DNA of 64,000 nucleotides, taken from contig NZ_JH584235.1 of the NCBI RefSeq assembly GCF_000241465.1, positions 2,633,713 to 2,697,712 on the forward strand. The letters are read 5' to 3'. This stretch comes from Sphingomonas echinoides ATCC 14820. Its GTDB lineage: Bacteria; Pseudomonadota; Alphaproteobacteria; Sphingomonadales; Sphingomonadaceae. The notes beneath the pieces were generated by a model. It saw nothing but the letters and a program-made list of their open reading frames with translations, searched no databases and was not told where the DNA came from. Both the position numbers and the translations under genes were made by a program. Of the stretch, positions 57,190 through 64,000 are shown piece after piece. Positions within the stretch are counted from its first letter, which is position 1, and each line of letters starts with the position of its first letter.

Positions 57190-59052
57190 ATGAAATCCAA
57201 TAATATCAGTAGCGGTCTAGCTGCGATGCCGCTCGATCGCGCCATCCGCATGGCGGGGGCCGCCTTGCTAAGCCTGATGGTACTGAGTGGCGGCAGCGGG
57301 ATCGCTGCGGCCTGGCTGCAGTCGGCGGCGCTGGAGCGCCAAAACGAGGCGGGTGCGTTGCTTGCCAATCACGAACTGGCCGACATGATGCATGATGCGA
57401 TCCGCAGCGACGTGCTTGCCGGGTTCGAAGCCGCCACGCCGAAGAGCCAGATCAAGAGCGCTGACGTCGCCAAGGACTTTGACGAACATCTAAAGGCGCT
57501 GCGCGCGGGGATTGCCGCCGATGGCAGCTATACCGGATCTGTCGAGGTCGCCGCGGTCACCAGCAAGCTCGTCGCGCCGATGGAAGCCTATGCGGCGTCC
57601 GCGACGCAGATCATGAATCGGATCAAGACCGATCCGAAGGGTGCCCGGTCGGACCTTTCAGGATTTTTCGATCAATTCCGCGCCCTTGAGATTTCGATGG
57701 GGAAAGCGTCGGACGTGATCGAGGCCAATGCCAAGCAAGCGTCGGATTCCGGCAGGACCGTAGGGATTGTGGCAATCGCCGCTTTGATCCTGATCGTGCT
57801 GCTCGGGATTGCCGGAACGTCGGCGCTTGTGATGATGGCCATCCGCCACGTGATCCGCCCGATTGGCGGCCTTGCCGACACGATGCGCGAACTCGGCGCG
57901 GGCAATCTGGGCGTCGCGGTGGTCGGGGCGGATCGTCCAGATGAACTGGGCGATATGGCGCAGGCGATGCTGGCATTTCGCGACCAGTTGCAAGCGGCGG
58001 AAGCCTCGAAAGAGGCGCAGGCGCAACTGATTGTGGATAGTCTGGGGTCGGGCCTGATGTCGCTGGCCGAAGGCGATTTGACGGTGGCGGTGACGGCTGA
58101 CCTGCGGGCACCGTTCACCGCGTTGAAGGACAATTTCAACAGCGCGGTCAGCGGGTTGAACGCGCTGATCGCGGCGGTGACGGAAAGCGCGTCGGCGATC
58201 AGCACCGGATCGGGCGAAATCGCGCAGGCGAGCGAGGATCTGGCGCGGCGGACCGAAGGCAATGCTGCCAGCCTGGAACAGACCACGGCGGCGATCAGCC
58301 AGATCGAACAGCGCCTGAAAGCCACCGCCTCCGCCGCCGCGCGGACGGTACAGCGTGCCGACGGAGCGATCGCCACGGTGGCCGGCGGGCGCGGCATTGC
58401 CGACGAGGCGGTGCAGGCGATGACCCGGGTGAGCGAAAGCGCCAAGGGCATCGACAGCGTGATCGAGGGGCTGGACAAGATCGCATTCCAGACGCGCGTG
58501 CTGGCGATGAACGCTGCCGTCGAGGCGGGGCGTGCAGGCGAGGCCGGGCGCGGCTTTGCGGTGGTGGCCGATCTGGTATCGGCGCTGGCGATCCGGGCGG
58601 AGCAGGAAGCGGGGCGCGCGCGCGACCAGTTGACCGCGACGCAGACCGACATCGTCGCCGCAGTCGAGCGCGTCCACAAGGTCGATGGCGCGCTGTCCAC
58701 GATTTCGGGCGATGTGGGCGAGGTGCATGTGCTGCTGGGTGAAATGGCGAACGACAATAATGCGCAGTCGGCGATGATCTCCGAAATCAGCACGGCGATC
58801 AGCACGATGGACAAGGCAACGCAGCAGAATGCCGCGATGGTGGAAGAAACCTCCGCGGCTGCGCGCAATCTCACCGACGAGGTTGCCGCGCTGTCGAGCC
58901 GGGCGGCGCAGTTTACGATCGGGGGCGCCGGGCGACCGGCACCGTTGCGGAGCTACGCCAAGGCGCCGCGCAAACCGGCTGCGGCGGCAGCGCGCGCTGT
59001 GCCGGTCGCGGCCAGCGGGCGCGGTCAAAACGCTGAATGGGCGACCTTCTGA
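57190..59052 (+). CDS. Methyl-accepting chemotaxis protein
   Basis: The 620-residue receptor has TM1 (residues ~20-43), a periplasmic sensor domain of ~145 residues, TM2 (~190-215), HAMP (~215-268) and a cytoplasmic signalling domain (~300-580). The hairpin tip reads DKIAFQTRVLAMNAAVEAGRAGEAGRGFAVVAD (split here only for description), with R for the usual N in FQTN. The C-terminus is Lys/Pro/Ala-rich without a CheR-binding pentapeptide. No che genes are nearby. Confidence 0.93.
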   Translation: MKSNNISSGLAAMPLDRAIRMAGAALLSLMVLSGGSGIAAAWLQSAALERQNEAGALLANHELADMMHDAIRSDVLAGFEAATPKSQIKSADVAKDFDEHLKALRAGIAADGSYTGSVEVAAVTSKLVAPMEAYAASATQIMNRIKTDPKGARSDLSGFFDQFRALEISMGKASDVIEANAKQASDSGRTVGIVAIAALILIVLLGIAGTSALVMMAIRHVIRPIGGLADTMRELGAGNLGVAVVGADRPDELGDMAQAMLAFRDQLQAAEASKEAQAQLIVDSLGSGLMSLAEGDLTVAVTADLRAPFTALKDNFNSAVSGLNALIAAVTESASAISTGSGEIAQASEDLARRTEGNAASLEQTTAAISQIEQRLKATASAAARTVQRADGAIATVAGGRGIADEAVQAMTRVSESAKGIDSVIEGLDKIAFQTRVLAMNAAVEAGRAGEAGRGFAVVADLVSALAIRAEQEAGRARDQLTATQTDIVAAVERVHKVDGALSTISGDVGEVHVLLGEMANDNNAQSAMISEISTAISTMDKATQQNAAMVEETSAAARNLTDEVAALSSRAAQFTIGGAGRPAPLRSYAKAPRKPAAAAARAVPVAASGRGQNAEWATF

Positions 59053-59090
59053 CGGGCGAGGTTCAAATAACCAAATAGGCACAATTAGCC

Positions 59091-59119
59091 TTGACATCGC
59101 AACGCTGATTTGGTACATA
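59091..59119 (+). promoter_or_regulatory. Predicted sigma-70-type promoter of the GTA-like cluster
   Basis: A perfect -35 TTGACA (59091-59096) and a 17-nt spacer are followed by TACATA (59114-59119). It sits 99 nt upstream of the small terminase gene in an AT-rich patch unlike its surroundings. The -10 match is only moderate. Confidence 0.5.
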
Positions 59120-59163
59120 ACAGGAACGATGAAGAATTGCGAGTCGGCCTCTCGGGGTCGATC

Positions 59164-59197
59164 AACGGGCCGGGGCGGCAACGCCTTTCGGCCCGTT
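59164..59197 (+). promoter_or_regulatory. Leader hairpin before the small terminase gene
   Basis: AACGGGCCG (59164-59172) and CGGCCCGTT (59189-59197) form a perfect 9-bp stem with a 16-nt loop, followed by TTG. It lies between the predicted promoter and the ATG at 59218, so it could act as an attenuator or mRNA 5' stabiliser; it could also be a leftover terminator for the chemotaxis gene. Confidence 0.5.
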
Positions 59198-59217
59198 TTG
59201 CTGTGCGGGGGGGCCGG

Positions 59218-59742
59218 ATGGAAGCGATTACGGCAGGAAACAAACGCGTCCTGCAAGTGCGCCGGGTGCGCTCTGGCGGGTTCGACAAGGCCAAGCGCAA
59301 GCGCTTCCTCGATACGCTGGCGGCGACGTGCAACGTCACCTCGGCGGTGCGGGCGGCGGGCGTGGCTCAGTCGAGCTGCTATCGCGCGCGGATGCGCGAT
59401 GCGGCCTTCGCGGCGGCGTGGGAGGAGGCGATCGCCACCGGCTACCAACGGCTGGAGGAGGCGTTGCTCGATTATGCGCTGGCGCGGGTTGTCGGTGAGG
59501 TGCCCGATCCCGCCGCCGCCGATCCCGAGGCGCTGGCGCAAAGCCCGATTACGGCGCTTGCCGAGCGTACCATTTCGGCCAGCGATCTGCACTTCGCGGT
59601 CGGCTTGCTCAATCGGCAACGCGCTGCCGCCGAGGGAAAGGTTACGCTCGGGCGCAGGGTGAAAATGGCGTCGCCGGCCGAGACCGACGCGGCGCTGCGC
59701 CGCAAGCTCGATCAGCTCGCGCGGCGGATGGGGCCGAAATGA
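59218..59742 (+). CDS. GTA small terminase-like protein (ORFg1 position)
   Basis: The 174-residue protein has a basic N-terminus and an HTH-like region (GFDKAKRKRFLDTLAATCNVTSAVRAAGVAQSSCYRAR; read as residues ~19-57) with AWEEAI and LEEALLDYAL helices behind it. This is the pattern of small terminase proteins that bind DNA and stimulate the large subunit. It lies directly before the large terminase, overlapping it by 4 nt, as g1 precedes g2 in the Rhodobacter GTA. ATG at 59218 is chosen because the upstream frame has promoter and hairpin sequence. Confidence 0.8.
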   Translation: MEAITAGNKRVLQVRRVRSGGFDKAKRKRFLDTLAATCNVTSAVRAAGVAQSSCYRARMRDAAFAAAWEEAIATGYQRLEEALLDYALARVVGEVPDPAAADPEALAQSPITALAERTISASDLHFAVGLLNRQRAAAEGKVTLGRRVKMASPAETDAALRRKLDQLARRMGPK

Positions 59743-61076
59743 GCGAGCGATATTCCGCCGCGCAAGCGCGGGCGCTGTTGCTCGAGCTCGCGCGCTTGCC
59801 TGCGGGCGTGCGGGACGCCTTGCTCCGCGACCTGACCGCCGCGCAGCGGGCCGAACTCAATTGGAGCTGGGAGCGCTGGGCGCAGCAGGGGCAGGAGCCG
59901 CCCGCCGGCCCGTGGCGGGTGTGGCTGATCCGCGCCGGGCGCGGTTTCGGCAAGACGCGGGCGGGTGCCGAATGGGTGAGCGAGATTGCGCGCACGATGC
60001 CGGGCACGCGGATCGCGCTGGTCGGCGCGACGATCGAGGATGTGCGGCGCGTGATGATCGAGGGCGAAAGCGGGCTGATCGCGGTGGCGCGGCCGGGCGA
60101 ATCGGTCGGCTATCGCTCGCGCGGCACCGAAGTGGAATTTGCCTCCAAGGCGCGCGCTACGATTTTTTCGGCGCACGCGCCCGAGAAATTGCGCGGGCCC
60201 GAACATGCCGCCGCCTGGTGCGACGAACTCGCCAAATGGCGCAAGGGCGACGCGACCTGGGACAATCTGATGCTGGGGATGCGGATGGGCGACGCCCCGC
60301 AAGTGGTGGTGACGACAACGCCGCGCCCGACCCCATTGCTGCGGCGGATCATGGCGCTGGACGGGTGTCGGGAGACCGGCGGGAGCTCGCACCAAAATCC
60401 GTTTCTGCCCGACGCTTTTCTGGCCGCGATCGAGCAGGCCTATGGCGGCACGCGGCTGGGGCGGCAGGAGATTGCGGGCGAGATGCTCGCCGATGTCGAG
60501 GGGGCCTTGTGGTCACACGCCCAATTCGACGCGGCGCGGGTGGTGTCTGCCCCGGCGGTGGTGCGCATTGTGGTCGCGGTCGATCCGCCCGCCGGGACTG
60601 AATCCGGGCGCGGCGGCGATGCGTGCGGGATCGTCGCGGTCGGGCTGGGGCGCGACGGGCGCGGCTATGTGCTGGAGGATGCGAGCGTCACGGGGCTATC
60701 CCCCGAGGGCTGGGCGCAGGCGGTGGCGGCCTGCGCCGCGCGGCACCGCGCCGACCGCGTGATCGCCGAGAAGAATCAAGGCGGGCGGATGGTGCAGAGC
60801 GTGCTGCTCGCCGCCGATGCCAGTCTGCCGCTGAAGCTGGTCCATGCCAGCGATGGCAAAGTCGCGCGCGCCGAGCCGGTGGCGTTGCTGTACGAACGCG
60901 GAATGGTCTCGCATGTCGGCGCGATGCCCGATCTGGAGCGCGAATTGTGCGGGCTGGTGGTGGGAGGCGGCTATCAAGGGGCGAACCGCTCCCCCGACCG
61001 CGCCGACGCCTTGGTCTGGGCGCTGGGCGAGCTGTTGCTCAAACGGCGCGGCGGCGGGCGGGTGCGGGGCTTGTGA
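59739..61076 (+). CDS. GTA/phage large terminase (DNA-packaging ATPase)
   Basis: The 445-residue protein has an ATPase domain with Walker A RAGRGFGKTRAGAEW (residues ~66-80), Walker B AAWCDELAKW (residues ~158-167), the coupling motif VVTTTPRPTPLL, and a nuclease domain with Asp in VVAVDPPAGTESG (residues ~273-285) and RADALVWALGEL near the end. It cuts and pumps DNA into capsids. The sequence style and the neighbouring gene order match Rhodobacter-type GTA ORFg2 (sometimes called DNA-packaging protein). Confidence 0.92.
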   Translation: MSERYSAAQARALLLELARLPAGVRDALLRDLTAAQRAELNWSWERWAQQGQEPPAGPWRVWLIRAGRGFGKTRAGAEWVSEIARTMPGTRIALVGATIEDVRRVMIEGESGLIAVARPGESVGYRSRGTEVEFASKARATIFSAHAPEKLRGPEHAAAWCDELAKWRKGDATWDNLMLGMRMGDAPQVVVTTTPRPTPLLRRIMALDGCRETGGSSHQNPFLPDAFLAAIEQAYGGTRLGRQEIAGEMLADVEGALWSHAQFDAARVVSAPAVVRIVVAVDPPAGTESGRGGDACGIVAVGLGRDGRGYVLEDASVTGLSPEGWAQAVAACAARHRADRVIAEKNQGGRMVQSVLLAADASLPLKLVHASDGKVARAEPVALLYERGMVSHVGAMPDLERELCGLVVGGGYQGANRSPDRADALVWALGELLLKRRGGGRVRGL

Positions 61077-61083
61077 GCGGGCG

Positions 61084-61455
61084 TCAGGCGAGGATGTTGA
61101 CGGTGCTGTTCGCGGTGGCGGGCGGCGTGGGCGGCGTGGGTGCTTTGCTGGCGTCGGCATCGTGATGGTGGTGGTGATGCCCGCCGCGCGCCTGCTGCAA
61201 CGCTGCGGTAGCTTTCTGCACGGCGGCAGTGTCGCCGGTCTGCAGCGCGGCCCCGAGCGCGGCGAGCGGGCTGTTTGCCGGAGGGGCCTGATTGGCGGTC
61301 AGCTTGGCATAAGCGGTTTTCGCGCTTTCGATGTCGGAGGATTGCAAGGAGGACATGAGGTTTGCATAATCCTGCTTACGCTGTTTCGCCGCCGCGCTTG
61401 CTTGACTGGCAGTGGTGGGCGTTGTTGCGCTGATCGCGCTGACGCTGCAGTTCAT
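61084..61455 (-). CDS. Small Ala/Gln-rich protein with a histidine run
   Basis: The 123-residue protein has two similar helical units, DYANLMSSLQSSDIESAKTAYAKL and PLAALGAALQTGDTAAVQKATAAL, each with the pattern LxxxLQ-(S/T)xD. A natural run of six histidines and a Pro/Thr-rich tail follow. There is no clear signal peptide. I do not recognise the family; similar LQSGD repeats occur in uncharacterised proteobacterial proteins. It is on the opposite strand inside the GTA-like cluster. Confidence 0.6.
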   Translation of the reverse strand: MNCSVSAISATTPTTASQASAAAKQRKQDYANLMSSLQSSDIESAKTAYAKLTANQAPPANSPLAALGAALQTGDTAAVQKATAALQQARGGHHHHHHDADASKAPTPPTPPATANSTVNILA

Positions 61456-61616
61456 TCGATCGTACCTTCGCTTGGCCCCGTTGGTGGAATGCCCCGACTC
61501 CGTTGTAGGCGGGAGAGCGGGGGCGGGGCCGAATCGCCGCGAGATTATTTGGTGTCGGTTTGCGCGCGCGGGGCGTACCGCGCTGCGCTTGCAATGAAGG
61601 TGTGAGGACGAACGAC

Positions 61617-62291
61617 ATGGTGCCCCGCGAAAGGATCGACAGCGCGCGCATTCCCGGCGGCGAGGAAATGACGCTGTACCGGCGCGGCGACGATTTCATG
61701 ATCGTGATCGACCGCAACGAATTGATGAGCACGCGGATGAACGGCTCGGAAGAGGCGCTCGGCACGATGGCGTGCGCGCGGCTATCGCGGGTGGCGGCAC
61801 CGCGCGTGCTGATCGGCGGGTACGGTATGGGCTTTACGCTGCGCGCGGTGCTGGGCGTGGTCGGCCCCAAGGCGGAGGTGACGGTGGCGGAACTTGTCCC
61901 CGAGATCCTTGCCTGGGCGCGCGGGCCGATGGCGGCGGTGGCGGCCGGGTGCCTGGATGACCCGCGCGTGGATGTGGTCGAGGCCGATGTTGCCGAGGCG
62001 ATTGCCGCTGCGCCGGGTGGGTATGATGCGATCCTGCTCGATGTCGACAATGGCCCGGACGGGCTGGTGCGCGCCGAGAATAACCGGCTCTATGCCCCGC
62101 GCGGGCTGGCGGCGGCGCGTGCGGCGTTGCGGCCGGGCGGGGTGCTGGCGGTGTGGTCGGCGGCGCCCGATGCGCGCTTCGTTACGCGGTTGAAGAGCGC
62201 GGGCTTTGTGGTCGACGAAGTGGCAGTGAAGGCGCGGCAGAATGGCAAGGGGCCGCGCCATGTGATCTGGTTCGCGACGCTGGCGGGGTAA
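61617..62291 (+). CDS. Spermidine-synthase-like methyltransferase-fold protein
   Basis: The 224-residue protein has a Rossmann-type AdoMet-binding fold: RVLIGGYGMGFTLRAVLG (residues ~62-79), VTVAELVPEILAWA (acidic residue after strand 2), DVVEADVAEAI and AILLDVDNGPDGLV. It resembles spermidine/spermine synthase proteins but is shorter than SpeE and lacks the full N-terminal beta domain. Polyamine synthesis is not shown. ATG at 61617 starts IDSARIPGGEEMTLYRRG. It interrupts the terminase-portal order of the GTA. Confidence 0.8.
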   Translation: MVPRERIDSARIPGGEEMTLYRRGDDFMIVIDRNELMSTRMNGSEEALGTMACARLSRVAAPRVLIGGYGMGFTLRAVLGVVGPKAEVTVAELVPEILAWARGPMAAVAAGCLDDPRVDVVEADVAEAIAAAPGGYDAILLDVDNGPDGLVRAENNRLYAPRGLAAARAALRPGGVLAVWSAAPDARFVTRLKSAGFVVDEVAVKARQNGKGPRHVIWFATLAG

Positions 62292-62316
62292 CGGGCAAGA
62301 GGCGCGCGAGCCTCTC

Positions 62317-62412
62317 GTCACCCCGGGCGTGTCCCGGGGTCCACCGTGCCGCAGGTTCTGCGGCCGCAGGATAAGGATCAGGGTGGACCCCGGGACGAGC
62401 CCGGGGTGACGG
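62317..62412. repeat. Palindromic repeat upstream of the portal gene
   Basis: Left arm 62317-62345 (CGTCACCCCGGGCGTGTCCC...) and right arm 62384-62412 (...GGGACGAGCCCGGGGTGACG) are inverted copies of the family at 18405-18499 and 24287-24374. It lies 64 nt before the portal start. Confidence 0.9.
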
Positions 62413-62475
62413 ATGCTTGGGGTTCTCCCGGAGCGCGACGCCTGTCCGTCTTTTCTCGATAAGAAGGAAGACAGC

Positions 62476-63612
62476 ATGAAATGGTTCGGCTGGAAGGCAG
62501 CCGGGCGCGAGGAATCGCGTCCGGCGCTGGAGTTTCGGCGTGCGCGCTTTGCCGAGGGGGCGGCTTTCGGGGCGCTGCCGCAAAGTTATGCGGAACAGGT
62601 GCGCGCGCTGTATCTGCGCAATGCGATGGCGCAGCGCGCGGTGCGGCTGGTTGCCGATGCGGTGGGCGATGCGCCGCTGACGGGGACGCCCGAAACCATC
62701 GCGCTGGTCCAGGCACGATCGGGCGGGCAGGCGCTGACCGCGACGCTGGCGGCGCATCTGCTGCTGCACGGCAACGCCTATGTGCAGATGCTGACCGATG
62801 CGGCGGGCGATGTGGTCGAGCTGTTCGCGCTGCGCCCCGAGCGGGTGACGGTCGAGCCCGATGCGGGCGGGTGGCCGATCGCCTATCGCTATAGCGTGGG
62901 CGATCGATCGGTACGGCTGTCGGCGGAGGAGCCACGGCCCGAAATCGTGCAGATCAAGACGTTCCATCCGCTCGACGATCATTATGGTCTGGGGTGTCTC
63001 GGCGGAGCGGCGAGCGCGATCGCGCTGCACAATGCAGCGGCGGCATGGAATGCCGGGCTGCTCGACAATGCCGCGCGACCATCGGGGGCGCTGATCTATG
63101 ATCCGGGCGATGGCTCGACCTTGTCGCGCGAGCAATTCGCCCGGTTGCGTGAGGAAATGGAGGCGAGCTTTGCGGGCGCGCGCAACGCCGGGCGACCGAT
63201 GCTGCTGGAAGGCGGCCTCACATGGCAGGCGCTGAGCCTGACGCCCGCCGACATGGACTTTGTTGGCATGAAAGGGGCGGCCGCGCGCGAGATCGCCACC
63301 GCTTTCGGGGTGCCGCCGATGCTGCTCGGCCTGCCCGGCGACGCGACCTATGCCAATTACAAGGAGGCCAATCGCGCGCTGTGGCGATCGACGATCCTGC
63401 CGCTGGCGGGAACGATCCTGGCCGGGTTGACGCAGGGGTTGCGCGGATGGTTCCCGGACACCGCATTGTCGGTCGACCTCGACCGGGTGACCGCGCTGGC
63501 CGAGGATCGCGAACGCTTGTGGAGCCAGGTGGGCGCGGCGGACTTCCTCTCGAGGGATGAAAAGCGCGCGATGGTGGGGTTGGGGCCCGGCGCGGCGGAG
63601 GTGGCACCATGA
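62476..63612 (+). CDS. HK97-type portal protein (GTA ORFg3 position)
   Basis: The 378-residue protein shows NAMAQRAVRLVADAVGDAPL, LLLHGNAYVQML, IVQIKTFHPLDDHYGLG, and the late PPMLLGLPGDATYANYKEANRALWRSTILPL, the HK97-family portal signature. It forms the dodecameric channel for DNA packaging. ATG at 62476 follows AGGAAG. It overlaps the DUF6127 gene by 4 nt, as g3 and g3.5 do in other GTAs. Confidence 0.93.
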   Translation: MKWFGWKAAGREESRPALEFRRARFAEGAAFGALPQSYAEQVRALYLRNAMAQRAVRLVADAVGDAPLTGTPETIALVQARSGGQALTATLAAHLLLHGNAYVQMLTDAAGDVVELFALRPERVTVEPDAGGWPIAYRYSVGDRSVRLSAEEPRPEIVQIKTFHPLDDHYGLGCLGGAASAIALHNAAAAWNAGLLDNAARPSGALIYDPGDGSTLSREQFARLREEMEASFAGARNAGRPMLLEGGLTWQALSLTPADMDFVGMKGAAAREIATAFGVPPMLLGLPGDATYANYKEANRALWRSTILPLAGTILAGLTQGLRGWFPDTALSVDLDRVTALAEDRERLWSQVGAADFLSRDEKRAMVGLGPGAAEVAP

Positions 63613-63914
63613 GCGGGGCGGTGTTGGCGCAGTTGATGGCGCAAGGCGCGGGCGAGGGCGCGGATTTGACCACGCTGCGCGCGATTGCCGAGGAAGCGGG
63701 CGAACTGGCGGCGTCGCGCGCGATGGCGCGGCTCGGGCTCGACGATGCGGCGGCGGCCAAGGACATGGCCGAATTGCGCGAATTGCTGGGGGCATGGCGC
63801 GATGCCAAAAGATCGGTGTGGAAGGCTGCGCTCGCGTGGGTGGTGCGGATCGCGGGCGCGCTGCTGCTGACCGGGCTGGCCGCCAAATTCGGCTTTTGGG
63901 ATTGGGTTAAGTGA
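63609..63914 (+). CDS. DUF6127 small membrane protein (GTA ORFg3.5 position)
   Basis: The 101-residue protein has a helical N-terminal part (TTLRAIAEEAGELAASRAMARLGL) and a C-terminal transmembrane helix (AALAWVVRIAGALLLTGLAAKFGFW). It matches the small DUF6127 gene that sits between portal and capsid protease in GTA clusters. Function is unknown. The next GTA genes (protease, capsid) would lie beyond the window. Confidence 0.85.
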   Translation: MSGAVLAQLMAQGAGEGADLTTLRAIAEEAGELAASRAMARLGLDDAAAAKDMAELRELLGAWRDAKRSVWKAALAWVVRIAGALLLTGLAAKFGFWDWVK

Positions 63915-63931
63915 GGGGGGCCACCGGAAAG

Positions 63932-63953
63932 CCCCTCCCCTTCAGGGGAGGGG
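63932..63953. repeat. C-rich hairpin after the DUF6127 gene
   Basis: CCCCTCCCC and GGGGAGGGG form a perfect 9-bp stem around TTCA, followed by GGGGTTGGGGTGGGG. It looks like one half of the same C-rich palindrome family as 15095-15190; the other half may lie past the window end. Confidence 0.7.
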
Positions 63954-64000
63954 TTGGGGTGGGGCCTATCCACCAGTCGCAGATGCCGAATTGGCGGCAC

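Noticed and set aside
57658..59619. Open frame of 653 codons on the minus strand opposite the chemotaxis and small terminase genes
   Set aside because: Antisense shadow with biased composition and no motif; both plus-strand genes are well supported.

Overview
This window looks like part of the chromosome of a high-GC alphaproteobacterium, most likely Sphingomonas or a close relative in the Sphingomonadaceae. The clues are a CcrM-type GANTC methyltransferase, a split-subunit PntA transhydrogenase, a DUF1272 protein behind glmM, an aerobic (CobG/CobF type) cobalamin pathway, a Rhodobacter-type gene transfer agent (GTA) head cluster, and several families of short palindromic repeats. The genus is inferred from gene content and style; no rRNA gene is present.

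Region 1 (1-28 kb) is mostly core genome: a TonB-dependent receptor end, a membrane-anchored LuxR-type regulator, galE, msrA, aqpZ, an L-threonylcarbamoyladenylate synthase, an acyl-CoA dehydrogenase/arylamine N-acetyltransferase pair, a GntR regulator, a nitroreductase, a POT transporter, an NnrU protein, an aldo/keto reductase, an SDF symporter, glmM-DUF1272-thiD-rnhB, ccrM, folP, a bestrophin, an NtrC-type response regulator, a tiny aa3 oxidase subunit IV, pntAA-pntAB-pntB, a membrane protein, a pseudo-receiver/MarR protein and tRNA-Val(UAC).

Region 2 (28.1-51.1 kb) is an almost complete aerobic cobalamin cluster. It covers ring synthesis (cobA, I, G, J, M, F, K, L, H, B), cobalt insertion (cobN, cobW), adenosylation (cobO), amidation (cobQ), the aminopropanol arm (cobD, cbiB), the lower ligand (bluB, cobT) and assembly (cobU, cobS, phosphatase), plus a NiCoT metal importer. 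Sixteen minus-strand genes from cobG to cobS, together with cobN and cobW, form one very compact block behind a cobalamin riboswitch; many junctions are 4-nt start/stop overlaps. Only cobK interrupts it, on the opposite strand. The cobaltochelatase ATPase subunits CobS/CobT are not in the window.

Region 3 (51-59 kb) holds a glutaminyl-peptide cyclotransferase, an XRE regulator, DUF6456 and DUF2855 proteins, a diverged DapF, a glycine-zipper protein, an OprB-like porin and a lone methyl-accepting chemotaxis protein.

Region 4 (59.1-64 kb) is the start of a GTA-like head operon (small terminase, large terminase, portal, DUF6127). Two non-phage genes and a palindromic repeat sit between large terminase and portal.

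The most unusual thing is the behaviour of the palindromic repeats. They lie between genes, and they also sit inside open reading frames: in the middle of thiD, across the DUF1272/thiD junction, and inside the threonylcarbamoyladenylate synthase, where they are translated in frame. ThiD is also fused to a C-terminal VOC (glyoxalase-fold) domain.
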